A DNA stretch of 64,000 nt from Micromonospora zamorensis (GTDB lineage: Bacteria > Actinomycetota > Actinomycetes > Mycobacteriales > Micromonosporaceae), in contig NZ_LT607755.1 in NCBI RefSeq assembly GCF_900090275.1, forward strand, positions 5,146,001 through 5,210,000, given 5' to 3'. The position numbers were made by a program, and so were the translations under genes. Each line of letters starts with the position of its first letter. Positions within the stretch are counted from its first letter, which is position 1. Positions 36,177 through 44,606 of the stretch are shown here, one piece after another. The notes under the pieces are model-generated. The model saw nothing but the letters and a program-made list of their open reading frames with translations, did not search any database and had not been told where the DNA came from.

Positions 36177-37313
36177 ATGACCGGTCAGGTGGCGGAGGCG
36201 CTCAGCGAAGAGGCTGCGGCGACCGGATTGCTCACCGTGGGTGTCGAGGAGGAGTTCCTGCTCGTCGATCCGCACACCGGAGCCGCGGTCCCGGCCGTCG
36301 ATCTGGTCATGGAACAGGTGCCGGCTGAGCTGCGCGGGCAGGTGGAACGGGAGTTCCAGACCAGTCAGATCGAGATCGGCAGCCCGCCCGGCCTGGAGCT
36401 CTCGTCGATCCGGCACTCCCTCGGCGTACTGCGTCGGGCGCTCGCCGAAGCCGCCGAGCGGGCCGGTGTGACCCTGCTCGCCATCGGCACCGGCCCGGTG
36501 GACGGCCCGGTGCCGCCGGTGGTGGACAAGCCCCGCTTCGACCGGATGATCGAGCGGTTCCGACTGCTCGTCCCCGGCCCCGGCAACAACGGCATGCACG
36601 TGCACGTGGGCGTACCCGACCCGGACACCGGCGTGCAGGTGCTCAACCACGTACGACCGTGGCTGCCGATGCTGCACGCGATCACCACCAACTCCCCGTT
36701 CGCCCGCGGCGAGGACACCGGCTACGCCAGCTGGCGATCCGTGGAGTGGGAGCGCTGGCCGTCGGTCGCGCCGACGCCGTTTCTGGAGTCGCACGAGCAC
36801 TACCAGCGGCTGATCCGCCAGTTGATCTCCAGTGGGGTGATGCTCGACGAGGGGATGCTCTACTGGTACGCCCGGCTGTCGGCGAAGTATCCGACGGTGG
36901 AGCTGCGGATCGGCGACGTCTGCCCGTCGGTGGACGACGCGGTGCTGGTCGCCGCGCTGGTCCGGGCCCTGGTGGCCACCGCCATGGCGGATGTCGAGGC
37001 CGACCGCCCGGCGTTGCAGACCGACCACCACCTGCTGGTCGGCGCCCACTGGCGAGCGGCCCACGACGGCCTGGAAGGCGAGGCCGTCGACGTCACCACC
37101 GGTGAGCTGCGCCCGGCCTGGGAGCTGTTGGACCGGTTCGTCGAGCGGATGCGACCGGCGCTGGAGCAGCATGGCGACTGGGCCGAGGTGACCGATCTGC
37201 TGGGTGGGCTGCGCCGGCACGGCACCGGGGCCGCGCGGCAACGCGCGGTGTACGAGCGCACCGGACGACTCACCGACGTGGTGCAGGACGTCGCACGGCA
37301 GACCCGTGGCTGA
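36177..37313 (+). CDS. Carboxylate-amine ligase, YbdK/GCS2 family
   Basis: A 378-residue ligase of the glutamate-cysteine ligase type 2 (YbdK) family. TVGVEEEFLLVDPHTG supplies the metal- and ATP-binding glutamates. GNNGMHVHVGVPD and EWERWPSVAPTPF are conserved, as is VELRIGDVCPSVDDAV. Actinobacteria use mycothiol, so the real substrate may not be glutathione-related; some homologues have weak GCS activity. ATG 36177 is used; a GTG at 36168 is in frame. It is 24 bp upstream of the flavoprotein gene and probably co-transcribed. Confidence 0.9.
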   Translation: MTGQVAEALSEEAAATGLLTVGVEEEFLLVDPHTGAAVPAVDLVMEQVPAELRGQVEREFQTSQIEIGSPPGLELSSIRHSLGVLRRALAEAAERAGVTLLAIGTGPVDGPVPPVVDKPRFDRMIERFRLLVPGPGNNGMHVHVGVPDPDTGVQVLNHVRPWLPMLHAITTNSPFARGEDTGYASWRSVEWERWPSVAPTPFLESHEHYQRLIRQLISSGVMLDEGMLYWYARLSAKYPTVELRIGDVCPSVDDAVLVAALVRALVATAMADVEADRPALQTDHHLLVGAHWRAAHDGLEGEAVDVTTGELRPAWELLDRFVERMRPALEQHGDWAEVTDLLGGLRRHGTGAARQRAVYERTGRLTDVVQDVARQTRG

Positions 37314-37337
37314 ACACCGTCGTGACAGGATGAGCCT

Positions 37338-38717
37338 GTGGCGCAACGCCTGATTGTCATCGGCGGGGACGCCGCCGGAATGTCGGCGGCGTCCCAGGCC
37401 CGACGCCGCCGCGACCGCGACGACCTGGAGATCGTGGTCTTCGAGCGGGGCCACTTCACCTCCTACTCGGCGTGCGGCATCCCGTACTGGATCAGTGGCC
37501 TGGTGCCGGGCCCGGACGCGTTGATCGCCCGGGACCCGCAGACGTTCCGCACCGAGTACGCGATGGACGTCCGGATGCGCCACGAGGTCACGAGCATCGA
37601 CCTGGAACGCCGCGAGGTGGTGGCCCGGGATCTGGAGGGCGGCGGAGAGGTCCGCGAGCGCTTCGACGACCTGATGTACGCCACCGGTGCGGTGCCGGTC
37701 AAGCCGCCGTGGGCGGCCACTGACGCGGGTGGCGTGTTCGGCATGCAGACCCTCGACGACGGGGCGGCGCTGCGCGAGTGGTTGGACGCCGAGCCGAAGC
37801 CGCGCCGGGCCGTGGTGGTCGGCGGCGGCTACATCGGCGTCGAGATCGCCGAGGCGCTGATCCAGCGCGGCCTCTCGGTGACCCTTGTCGAGGCGGGCGA
37901 CCAGCCGATGGCGACGGTGGACGCCGACATGGGCGAGTTGGTGGCGGAGGCCATGCGCGGCCTCGGCATCACGATCCGGACCGGCCTGCCGGTGACCGGC
38001 CTGGAGCAGCGGGACGGCCGGGTGTCCGCGGTGGTCACGGCCGAGGGGCCGATGCCGACCGACGTCGTGGTCCTGGGCCTCGGCGTACGCCCCAACGCCG
38101 CGCTCGCCGAGGCTGCCGGGCTGCCGATCGGGCCGACCGGTGGGGTCCGGGTGGACCGCCGGATGCGCGTGCCGGGGCTGCCCGGGATCTGGGCTGCCGG
38201 TGACTGCGTGGAGACCCTGCACCGGGTCAGCGGAATGCCGGTGCACGTGCCGCTGGGCACGCACGCCAACAAGCAGGGCCGGGTTGCGGGGATCAACATC
38301 GGTGGCGGGTACGCCACGTTCGCCGGCGTGATCGGCACGGCGGTGACCAAGGTCTGTGACCTGGAGGTGGGTCGGACGGGCCTGCGCGAGGGCGAGGCCA
38401 GGACGGCCGGCTTCGACTTCGTCTCGGTGATAGCCGAGTCGACCAACCGGGCCGGCTACTACCCCGGTTCCCGGCCGATGACGGTGAAGCTGCTCGCCGA
38501 GCGTCCCAGCGGCCGGTTGCTCGGCGCGCAGATCGTCGGCTGGTCCGAGGCGGCCAAACGGATCGACACGCTGGCCGTGGCACTCTGGAACGGCATGACG
38601 GTGGACGATATGACGTCACTGGACCTGGGCTACGCTCCGCCGTACGCGCCGGTGTGGGACCCGGTGCTCATCGCCGCCCGAAAAGCGGTCGATGCGCTCG
38701 CCGCGCTCGCCCGCTGA
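37338..38717 (+). CDS. FAD-dependent oxidoreductase, CoA-disulfide reductase / NADH oxidase type
   Basis: A 459-residue two-dinucleotide-fold flavoprotein. The FAD loop is VIGGDAAGMSAASQARRR. A single redox cysteine, Cys46, lies in YSACGIPYW, characteristic of CoADR and NADH oxidase/peroxidase. The NAD(P) loop VVVGGGYIGVEIAEAL, the second FAD motif GIWAAGDC, and a C-terminal dimerisation domain with a conserved tyrosine region follow. It probably reduces a low-molecular-weight disulfide or oxygen. The GTG start lies 24 bp after the YbdK-type ligase, which hints at a shared thiol-related function. Confidence 0.9.
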   Translation: MAQRLIVIGGDAAGMSAASQARRRRDRDDLEIVVFERGHFTSYSACGIPYWISGLVPGPDALIARDPQTFRTEYAMDVRMRHEVTSIDLERREVVARDLEGGGEVRERFDDLMYATGAVPVKPPWAATDAGGVFGMQTLDDGAALREWLDAEPKPRRAVVVGGGYIGVEIAEALIQRGLSVTLVEAGDQPMATVDADMGELVAEAMRGLGITIRTGLPVTGLEQRDGRVSAVVTAEGPMPTDVVVLGLGVRPNAALAEAAGLPIGPTGGVRVDRRMRVPGLPGIWAAGDCVETLHRVSGMPVHVPLGTHANKQGRVAGINIGGGYATFAGVIGTAVTKVCDLEVGRTGLREGEARTAGFDFVSVIAESTNRAGYYPGSRPMTVKLLAERPSGRLLGAQIVGWSEAAKRIDTLAVALWNGMTVDDMTSLDLGYAPPYAPVWDPVLIAARKAVDALAALAR

Positions 38718-38744
38718 CCCGCGTCCGCCGTGGAGGACCACCCC

Positions 38745-39764
38745 GTGACCCAGACCCCGACCCGGCCGACAGCGCGTCGACGCCCCACGATGGTCGACGT
38801 GGCCCGGCGCGCCGACGTCAGCCTGAAGACGGTCTCCCGGGTGGTCAACGACGAGCCGGTGGGGCAGGAACTGGTCAACCGGGTGCTGGCCGCCATCGCC
38901 GAGCTGGGCTTCCGGCGCAACGACATCGCCCGCAACCTGCGCTCCCGGCAGCTCAACGCCACCGTCGGGTTGCTCATCGAGGAGATCGCAAACCCGTTCT
39001 ACGCGACAATCGCCAGCGTCGCCGCCGAGATCGCCGCCGCCCACGGCACCATGTTGATCACCGCCTCGTCGGAGGAGGACCCGGAGCGGGAACGCGCTCT
39101 GCTCCAGGACTTCACCCAGCGCCGGGTCGACGGGCTGCTGGTGGTGCCGGCGGGCCTCGACCACTCGTTCCTGCGTCGTGAGGTCGAGCTGGGGATGCCG
39201 GTGGTGTTCCTGGACCGGCCGCCGCAGGGGCTGCACGCCGACGCCGTGCTGTTGGACAACCGGGGCGGCAGCCATGCCGGGGTGGGCGCGCTGCTCGACG
39301 CGGGGCATCGCCGGGTGGGCCTCCTGCTGGGCGCGCCGAGCGTGCCGACGATGCGCGAGCGGCTGGTCGGGGCGCGCGCGGCGCTGGAGGCGGCCGGGGT
39401 CGAGCCGGACGAGTCGCTGGTCCGCGAGAGGCTCATCGCTCCCGAGGAGGCCGGCCGGGCGGTCGCCGCGCTGCTCGACCTGGCGGACCCGCCCACCGCG
39501 TTCTTCTGCGCCAACAACCGGCTCACCGTCGGCGCGCTCCAGGAGCTGCACCGGCGGGGCAGTGACGCCGCGCTGGTCGGTTTCGACGACTTCGAACTGG
39601 CGCACCTGATGCCCCGGCCGCTGACCGTCGTCGGGTATGACACCCGGGAGCTGGCGAGGGTAGCCACCGAGCGACTGTTCCAGCGCATAGCCGGCGACGA
39701 CTCCGCACCGACGACCACAGTGCTCCCCACGAGGCTCCTACCCCGCGGCCTGACCCGCCCCTGA
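38745..39764 (+). CDS. LacI-family transcriptional regulator
   Basis: A 339-residue regulator. The N-terminal LacI HTH reads TMVDVARRADVSLKTVSRVVN, with the hinge helix NDIARNLRSRQ. The periplasmic-binding-like sensor domain follows (VGLLIEEIANPFYATI, GLLVVPAGLDHSF, GFDDFELAHLM). The GTG at 38745 has GGAGGA seven bases before it. It converges on the PfkB-AGE sugar operon, whose upstream region carries a LacI-type palindrome at 42242, so that operon is a likely target. A sugar or sugar phosphate would be the effector. Confidence 0.94.
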   Translation: MTQTPTRPTARRRPTMVDVARRADVSLKTVSRVVNDEPVGQELVNRVLAAIAELGFRRNDIARNLRSRQLNATVGLLIEEIANPFYATIASVAAEIAAAHGTMLITASSEEDPERERALLQDFTQRRVDGLLVVPAGLDHSFLRREVELGMPVVFLDRPPQGLHADAVLLDNRGGSHAGVGALLDAGHRRVGLLLGAPSVPTMRERLVGARAALEAAGVEPDESLVRERLIAPEEAGRAVAALLDLADPPTAFFCANNRLTVGALQELHRRGSDAALVGFDDFELAHLMPRPLTVVGYDTRELARVATERLFQRIAGDDSAPTTTVLPTRLLPRGLTRP

Positions 39765-39789
39765 CCCGCTCCCTGGCCCCCTCCTCGGG

Positions 39790-39864
39790 GTCGATCATGG
39801 AGTTGTGGTGCCGGACGTATGCCGCGAAGTGCGCTCAAACGCCCACCACAAGCCCATGATCGAC
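39790..39864. repeat. Foldback element, family B copy 2 (75 nt)
   Basis: The 21-nt arms 39790-39810 and 39844-39864 pair except for two adjacent central positions, with ends GTCGATCATGG and CCATGATCGAC. The left arm repeats CGATCATGGAGTTGTGGTG of the copy at 24015. The 33-nt interior is unrelated to that of copy 1. It lies between the convergent lacI and pfkB genes. Confidence 0.88.
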
Positions 39865-39877
39865 CGGCAGAGAGGGT

Positions 39878-40831
39878 TTAGGTCGCGGCCGTCAGCAGGG
39901 CGTTGACCTCGGCGCGGCTGGGCGGGTCTGCGCCTCGGCGTCCGCAGGTCAGCGCGGCGACCGTGGCAGCCTGCCGGAGCACCGCAGCCCACTGCGGCGC
40001 GGTCACCGCGGTGAGCCGGTCGGCCGGCCGGTCGCCGAGTGCATCGAGGTCGGCCAGCGCGGCGAGCAGACCGCCGGTGAACGAGTCGCCGGCGCCTACC
40101 GTGTCGACCACCGTGGTGCGTACCGCCGGTTGTTCGTGCAGCGTGCCGTCCGGGGCGAGCAGCCAGGCGCCCTCACCGCCCCGGGTCACGACCGCACAGC
40201 ACACCCCGGCCGCATGCCACTCCGCCATCACGTCGGCCACCGACCGGTCCGGGTAGAGCCAGGCCAGGTCCTCGTCGCTGGCCTTGACCAGGTGCGCGAG
40301 GGGCACCTGCCGGCGTACCCGCTCCTGCTCGGCGGCCCGGTCCGTGACGATGCTCGGACGCAGGTTGAGGTCGATCGAGAGGGTGAGCGCGTCCCGGTGA
40401 CGTTCGGAGGCGAGCAGGTCCTCCAGCACCTGCGCCCCGGGGGCCAGCGCGAGCGCGAGCGACCCGGTGTGCAGGGCGGTCGCCGGGGAACCGGTCAGCT
40501 CGGGCAGCTCCTGCGGCGTCCACTGCCAGTCCGCCGCGCCAGCGAGCCGGAACTCGTAACTGGCCTGCCCGCTGGCGTCCAACGTGGCCACCGCCACCGA
40601 CGTGGGCTCCTCGGCGCGGACCGCCCACCCCAGGTCCACCCGGTTGGCCCGCAGGTGCTCGGCGACCTGCTGGCCGTACTCGTCGGTGCCGAGCCGGGCC
40701 AGCAGTCGTACCGGCTGGTCGAGGCGCGCCAGGGTGACCGCCACGTTCGCCGGGGAGCCCCCCGGCACGGCCCGCTGGCCGTCGGCGGTGACCACCAGGT
40801 CGATCAGTGCCTCACCCGCGACCACGATCAC
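39878..40831 (-). CDS. PfkB-family carbohydrate kinase (fructokinase-like)
   Basis: A 317-residue ribokinase-family sugar kinase. The first signature, VPGGSPANVAVTLARLD, lies near residue 30. The second, DTVGAGDSFTGG, holds the catalytic Asp and anion hole near residue 250. FRLAGAADWQW supports a fructokinase-type subgroup. The GTG at 40831 overlaps the AGE stop in GTGA form, so the two genes are translationally coupled. With an epimerase/isomerase upstream, a route such as mannose to fructose to fructose-6-phosphate is plausible but not proven. Confidence 0.92.
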   Translation of the reverse strand: MIVVAGEALIDLVVTADGQRAVPGGSPANVAVTLARLDQPVRLLARLGTDEYGQQVAEHLRANRVDLGWAVRAEEPTSVAVATLDASGQASYEFRLAGAADWQWTPQELPELTGSPATALHTGSLALALAPGAQVLEDLLASERHRDALTLSIDLNLRPSIVTDRAAEQERVRRQVPLAHLVKASDEDLAWLYPDRSVADVMAEWHAAGVCCAVVTRGGEGAWLLAPDGTLHEQPAVRTTVVDTVGAGDSFTGGLLAALADLDALGDRPADRLTAVTAPQWAAVLRQAATVAALTCGRRGADPPSRAEVNALLTAAT

Positions 40832-42093
40832 GCGGGCACCTCGCCCGGTGCGAGCGGGCCGGCGCCGCCGAGCCCGTCGGGCGCGCGGGACAGCAGCACC
40901 GCCTGATACGCGTGGTAGACGTCCGGCCGGCCGTGCCAGACCGTGTCGGAGGGCAGGTTCTGTGGATCCAGTTCGTGCCGCCACCCGGTGCCGTCGATCA
41001 GGGTGCGCTGGGCGTACGCCCAGAAGACCCGGTACCAGTCGGCGTAGACCGCGTCCCCGGTGCGCCGGTGCAGGGTGATGGCCGCGCCGACCGCCTCGGC
41101 GAGGACCCAGTGCATCCGGGAGCGGACCACCGGTTGGTCATCCCAGTCGATCGTGTAGACGAAGCCGTCGGCGCCGTCGACCGCCCAGCCCCGTCGAACG
41201 GAGGCGGCGAACAGGGCACGGGCGTCGGCGAGCAGCCACCGAGGAGGCTGCGGAAGGACAGCCTCCAGTTCGAGCAGCAGCCGGGCCCATTCCAGCCAAT
41301 GGCCGATGGTGGAGCCGTACGGGCGGAACGGGTCCGCGGGCTGGTCCCGGTTGTAGTCGGGCAGCGGCGTCCAGTCGGCGGTGAAGTGCTCGGGCAGCCG
41401 CCAGTCGTGCCGGGCGGCCTCGCCGTGCACCAGGTGGGAGGCGATCCGCAGTGCCCGGTCGGCCCAGCTCGCGTCGCCGGTGGCGGCGGTGGCGGCGAGG
41501 AACGCCTCGACCATGTGCATGCTGCTGTTGGCGCCGCGGTAGTCCTCGGTGACCGTCCAGTCCCGGTTCCACGATTCGCGGACCGCACCGGCGTCGTCGT
41601 CCCAGAACCGGTCCCGCACCACGCTCAGCACGTCGGCGAGCAACCGCTCCGCGCCCGGCCGGCCGGCCCGCGCGGCGCTGGACGCGGCGAGCAGCACGAA
41701 CGCGTGGTCGTAGCCGGCCTTCCGATCGTCGACGGGTGCCCCCTGCTGGTCCACCGCGCTGAACCAACCGCCGTACCGGTCGTCGCGCAGCAGGGTGCTG
41801 AGCGCGGCGATCCCGTGGTCGACGAGAGCGGCGGCGTCCGAGTCGCCGTGGCGGTGGGCGAGGGCGGCCACGTGGGTCATCCGGCAGGTGATCCAGGTGA
41901 ACACCGGCTCACCGCGGTCTGGGGTGCGGTCGTCGGTGAGCCACCAGAAGCCGCCCTCGGGCCGAACCGACCGGCCGGCCGTGTCGAGCAGTGTGCGGGC
42001 CTGATCGGCGAGGAACTCCTCCAGATCGGGCAGGTCGGGTGACCCGGCGGGAGCGGGGGTCTTTGCGGCGTCGGATCGGGGCACGTCGGTCAT
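40828..42093 (-). CDS. AGE-family sugar epimerase/isomerase
   Basis: A 421-residue protein of the N-acylglucosamine 2-epimerase superfamily, an (alpha/alpha)6 barrel. Landmarks are TWITCRMTHVAALAHRHG, YDHAFVLLAASSAARAGR, STIGHWLEWARLLLELE with the conserved GHxxEW histidine, and RMHWVLAEAVGAAI. The fused partner kinase and motif set favour a mannose or YihS-type ketose isomerase over N-acetylglucosamine epimerase. It lacks a strong ribosome site of its own; its ATG overlaps the stop of a 41-codon upstream frame. It is coupled to pfkB downstream. Confidence 0.9.
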   Translation of the reverse strand: MTDVPRSDAAKTPAPAGSPDLPDLEEFLADQARTLLDTAGRSVRPEGGFWWLTDDRTPDRGEPVFTWITCRMTHVAALAHRHGDSDAAALVDHGIAALSTLLRDDRYGGWFSAVDQQGAPVDDRKAGYDHAFVLLAASSAARAGRPGAERLLADVLSVVRDRFWDDDAGAVRESWNRDWTVTEDYRGANSSMHMVEAFLAATAATGDASWADRALRIASHLVHGEAARHDWRLPEHFTADWTPLPDYNRDQPADPFRPYGSTIGHWLEWARLLLELEAVLPQPPRWLLADARALFAASVRRGWAVDGADGFVYTIDWDDQPVVRSRMHWVLAEAVGAAITLHRRTGDAVYADWYRVFWAYAQRTLIDGTGWRHELDPQNLPSDTVWHGRPDVYHAYQAVLLSRAPDGLGGAGPLAPGEVPA

Positions 42094-42215
42094 CTCAGCT
42101 GGTCACCGTCGGGTAGGAAAGGGACATACGGCCAGGATCGGCGGGCGGACCGGGTCCGCGCCGGAAAACCGCCAACGGGACGCCCCGAGCTGCGGGTGCG
42201 ATCGGGAGTGATCAT
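42090..42215 (-). CDS. Possible 41-codon leader ORF coupled to the AGE gene
   Basis: The frame starts at ATG 42215 with AAGGGGGG ten bases upstream and encodes MITPDRTRSSGRPVGGF and so on, an Arg/Pro-rich peptide. Its TGA overlaps the AGE ATG as ATGA. Since the AGE gene has only a weak GAG before its start, coupling through this frame is credible. The peptide itself resembles nothing I know, and the frame may be chance. Confidence 0.3.
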   Translation of the reverse strand: MITPDRTRSSGRPVGGFPARTRSARRSWPYVPFLPDGDQLR

Positions 42216-42241
42216 GCGTACGATTCCCCCCTTTTGCCCGT

Positions 42242-42255
42242 TGACATCGTTGTCA
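42242..42255. promoter_or_regulatory. LacI-type operator upstream of the AGE-pfkB operon
   Basis: TGACATCGTTGTCA is a near-perfect 14-bp inverted repeat (TGACA and TGTCA arms) with a central CG, the standard form for LacI-family sites. It lies 149 bp before the AGE start and 27 bp before the possible leader ORF. Confidence 0.6.
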
Positions 42256-42328
42256 CCTGCCAACCCTGCTCCGGTGATCGGTCGACTGTCAATTCCGGTT
42301 GCGTCACACCGCTCCGGGCCGGATCTGG

Positions 42329-42754
42329 TCAGTAATAATCGTCGATCGGCTGGCGCGCCTCGTCGAAGAGCGCCGGCCCCTCGTAACGAACCGGAGGCAG
42401 CGGCGGCGTGGCGGGCTTGACCTCCTCGAACTGCTCGCTGGACAGCGCGTACACCACGCGTCCGAGGCCGGAGCGGTCGATGGCGGTCGCGCACATCGGG
42501 CAGGGCTGGCAACTGGTGAACATGGTGGTGCCGGCAGCCTTCTCGGCGGGAAGCTCCCGAGCCGCCCAGCGGGCCAGCTTCAACTCCGGATGGGCGGTGA
42601 TGTCCGCCTCGGAGACCACTGTGTTGTGGTCCTCGATCAGGACGACGCCCTCGGCATCGACCAGCAACGAGCCGAACGGCCGTTCGCCGGAAGCCCCCGC
42701 CTGACTGGCGAGTTCCACGGCGCGGCGGAGAAACTTTTCGTCGTCGGGTGTCAT
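42329..42754 (-). CDS. Nucleoside/guanine deaminase-type protein (CDA fold)
   Basis: A 141-residue zinc deaminase. The HPE motif in DITAHPELKLARWA gives the zinc ligand and proton-shuttle glutamate, and SCQPCPMCATAID supplies the two cysteine ligands. HPE rather than HAE is shared with guanine deaminases and related nucleoside deaminases, so base rather than tRNA deamination is likely. The ATG at 42754 overlaps the stop of the LLM oxidoreductase by four bases, so the two are made together. Confidence 0.9.
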   Translation of the reverse strand: MTPDDEKFLRRAVELASQAGASGERPFGSLLVDAEGVVLIEDHNTVVSEADITAHPELKLARWAARELPAEKAAGTTMFTSCQPCPMCATAIDRSGLGRVVYALSSEQFEEVKPATPPLPPVRYEGPALFDEARQPIDDYY

Positions 42755-43602
42755 CGGCCCTCCTGGGATCTGTGATGTGCGGCCACGGCCGCCAGTGTCC
42801 GCCAGGCACGCTCGGGCTGGCGGATCTCGGTCAGATCGCCGTTGAACGGGTCGAGCACCACCGCCTCGGCGCCGAGCAGTCGGATCTGGTCGATGTCGGC
42901 GGTGATCTGGTCGATGGTGCCGACACCGGCGAGCCGGTCCGGGGCGGTGACCGGCTCCCGGGTCTCCTGGAGTGCGATGCGCGGCACCAACGCGGGCACC
43001 GGGCGGCCCAGGTCAGCGGCGATGGCCTTCAGTCGTGCGGCGGCCTCGGCCAGCCGTCCGGGTGCCACCCGCAGCGGGTGCCACGCATCACCGAGCAGGA
43101 CCGCGCGGCGCATGCCGGCTTCGCTGTTGCCACCGACCCAGATCGGGATCGCTCCCGAGTCGTAGTCGTCGGTGTTCTGCCAGGCGTCGCGCATGGCCCG
43201 CAGGTGGTCGTCGGTCAGCGCGCCGCGCCGCTCGAACGGCACGCCCAGCGCCTCGAACTCCTGCCGGGCCCAGCCGACGCCGACCCCGAGGACGAGCCGG
43301 CCGCCACTGAGCCGGTTGAGGTTCGCCGCCATCCGGGCCATGAGCAGCGGGTGCCGGTACGGGACGATGAGCACGGTGGTGCCCAACCGGACCCGGGAGA
43401 TCACCCCAGCCAGCCAGGACAGCGTGGTGAACGGCTCGTAGAACGGCGCCGGGTACTGCTCGGCCACGTCCGGGGTCACCACGATGTGATCGGAGACCAT
43501 CAGCAGATCGAAGCCGAGACCCTCGACGGTCTGCGCCCACCGACGCAGCACGTCGGGGTCGGTGCCCGGGGCGAAGTTCGGTACGTTCACGCCGATCTGC
43601 AC
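42751..43602 (-). CDS. LLM-class F420-dependent oxidoreductase
   Basis: A 283-residue luciferase-like TIM-barrel protein. The N-terminus MQIGVNVPNFAPGTDPDVL and the motifs GFDLLMVSDHIVV, RVRLGTTVLIVPYRHPLLMARMA (landmark at about residues 65-88) and LGVGVGWARQEFEALG are typical of the TIGR03619 group, which uses F420 rather than FMN. The substrate is unknown. It is the first gene of a two-gene leftward unit with the deaminase and diverges from the aminoglycoside phosphotransferase-like gene. Confidence 0.9.
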   Translation of the reverse strand: MQIGVNVPNFAPGTDPDVLRRWAQTVEGLGFDLLMVSDHIVVTPDVAEQYPAPFYEPFTTLSWLAGVISRVRLGTTVLIVPYRHPLLMARMAANLNRLSGGRLVLGVGVGWARQEFEALGVPFERRGALTDDHLRAMRDAWQNTDDYDSGAIPIWVGGNSEAGMRRAVLLGDAWHPLRVAPGRLAEAAARLKAIAADLGRPVPALVPRIALQETREPVTAPDRLAGVGTIDQITADIDQIRLLGAEAVVLDPFNGDLTEIRQPERAWRTLAAVAAHHRSQEGR

Positions 43603-43678
43603 GGCCCTACGCTAGCCACTGTGGACCCGGCATGGGAACAGGCCACCAACGCAGCGGTGGACGGCCCAGGATGGTCGG

Positions 43679-44545
43679 ATGGATCCCCCCGAGGGCCTCG
43701 ACTGGGTCCGTACGACACCGGCGGGCCGGACCTGGCTCGGCACCCTCCCGACGTGGCTGGCGGAGTGCACCGAGCGGTGGTCGCTGCGACTCGGCCCGCC
43801 CTTCCGCTACGCCTACGCATCCCTGGCACTGCCCGCGGACCTGCCCGACGGAACGGCGGCGGTGCTCAAGCTCCAGTACCCGGACGAGGACAGCCGGCAC
43901 GAGGCCGACGCCCTGGCCCAGTGGAACGGCGACGGGGCGATCCGGCTGCTCGCCCATGATCCGGAACGACGCGCCCTGCTGGTGGAACGCTGCCAGCCCG
44001 GCACTCCGCTGCACGAGCTTCCGATGGACCGCGCGCTGGACGCGGTGACCGCCCTGCTGCCCCGGCTGTGGCGACCGGCCGGCACGCCGTTCACCCCGTT
44101 GGCCGAGGAGGCCGCCGGCTGGATCGACCGGATGCCTGACAACTGGGAACGGGCCGGCCGGCCGTACGAGCGACGGATGCTGGACACGGCACTCGACCTG
44201 CTCACCGGGCTGGCGTCGAGCCAGGGCGAGCAGGTGCTGGTCAACCAGGACCTGCACGCCGGCAACGTGCTCGCCGCTGACCGGGAACCATGGCTGGCGA
44301 TCGACCCGAAGCCGCTGACCGGCGAGCGGGAGTTCTCGGTCGTGCCGATGGTGCGCGGTCGGGAGTTGGGTCACTCGCCAACGGCCGTCCGGCACCGGCT
44401 GGACCGGCTCACCGCCGAGCTGGGGCTGGACCGCGAGCGGGCCCGGGGTTGGACGATCGGACACACGCTGGCCTGGAGCATCGACGGTGCGGTCGTCTTT
44501 CCGCACCAGGTCGAGGTGGTCCGCTGGCTGCTCGACGCCGGCTGA
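43679..44545 (+). CDS. Aminoglycoside/hydroxyurea phosphotransferase-like kinase (APH(6) family)
   Basis: A 288-residue kinase-fold protein of the APH(6)/hydroxyurea phosphotransferase family. The catalytic loop LVNQDLHAGNVLA (Brenner-type motif) lies near residue 180, and the metal-binding AIDPKPLTGE follows. AAVLKLQYPDEDSRHEADAL provides the ATP-binding lysine. The best-known members inactivate streptomycin, but chromosomal copies often have unknown substrates. The ATG at 43679 lies 76 bp from the divergent LLM gene start. Confidence 0.88.
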   Translation: MDPPEGLDWVRTTPAGRTWLGTLPTWLAECTERWSLRLGPPFRYAYASLALPADLPDGTAAVLKLQYPDEDSRHEADALAQWNGDGAIRLLAHDPERRALLVERCQPGTPLHELPMDRALDAVTALLPRLWRPAGTPFTPLAEEAAGWIDRMPDNWERAGRPYERRMLDTALDLLTGLASSQGEQVLVNQDLHAGNVLAADREPWLAIDPKPLTGEREFSVVPMVRGRELGHSPTAVRHRLDRLTAELGLDRERARGWTIGHTLAWSIDGAVVFPHQVEVVRWLLDAG

Positions 44546-44606
44546 GGTCCGGCAGCGCCGCGAGTCGCCCGAAGGGCGGGGCGGTGCATGCGTCGGGGCG
44601 GGCGGC

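Noticed and set aside
35898..38264. 788-codon leftward open frame opposite the YbdK and flavoprotein genes
   Set aside because: The opposite strand encodes two clear enzyme families; this frame is His/Arg-rich shadow sequence.
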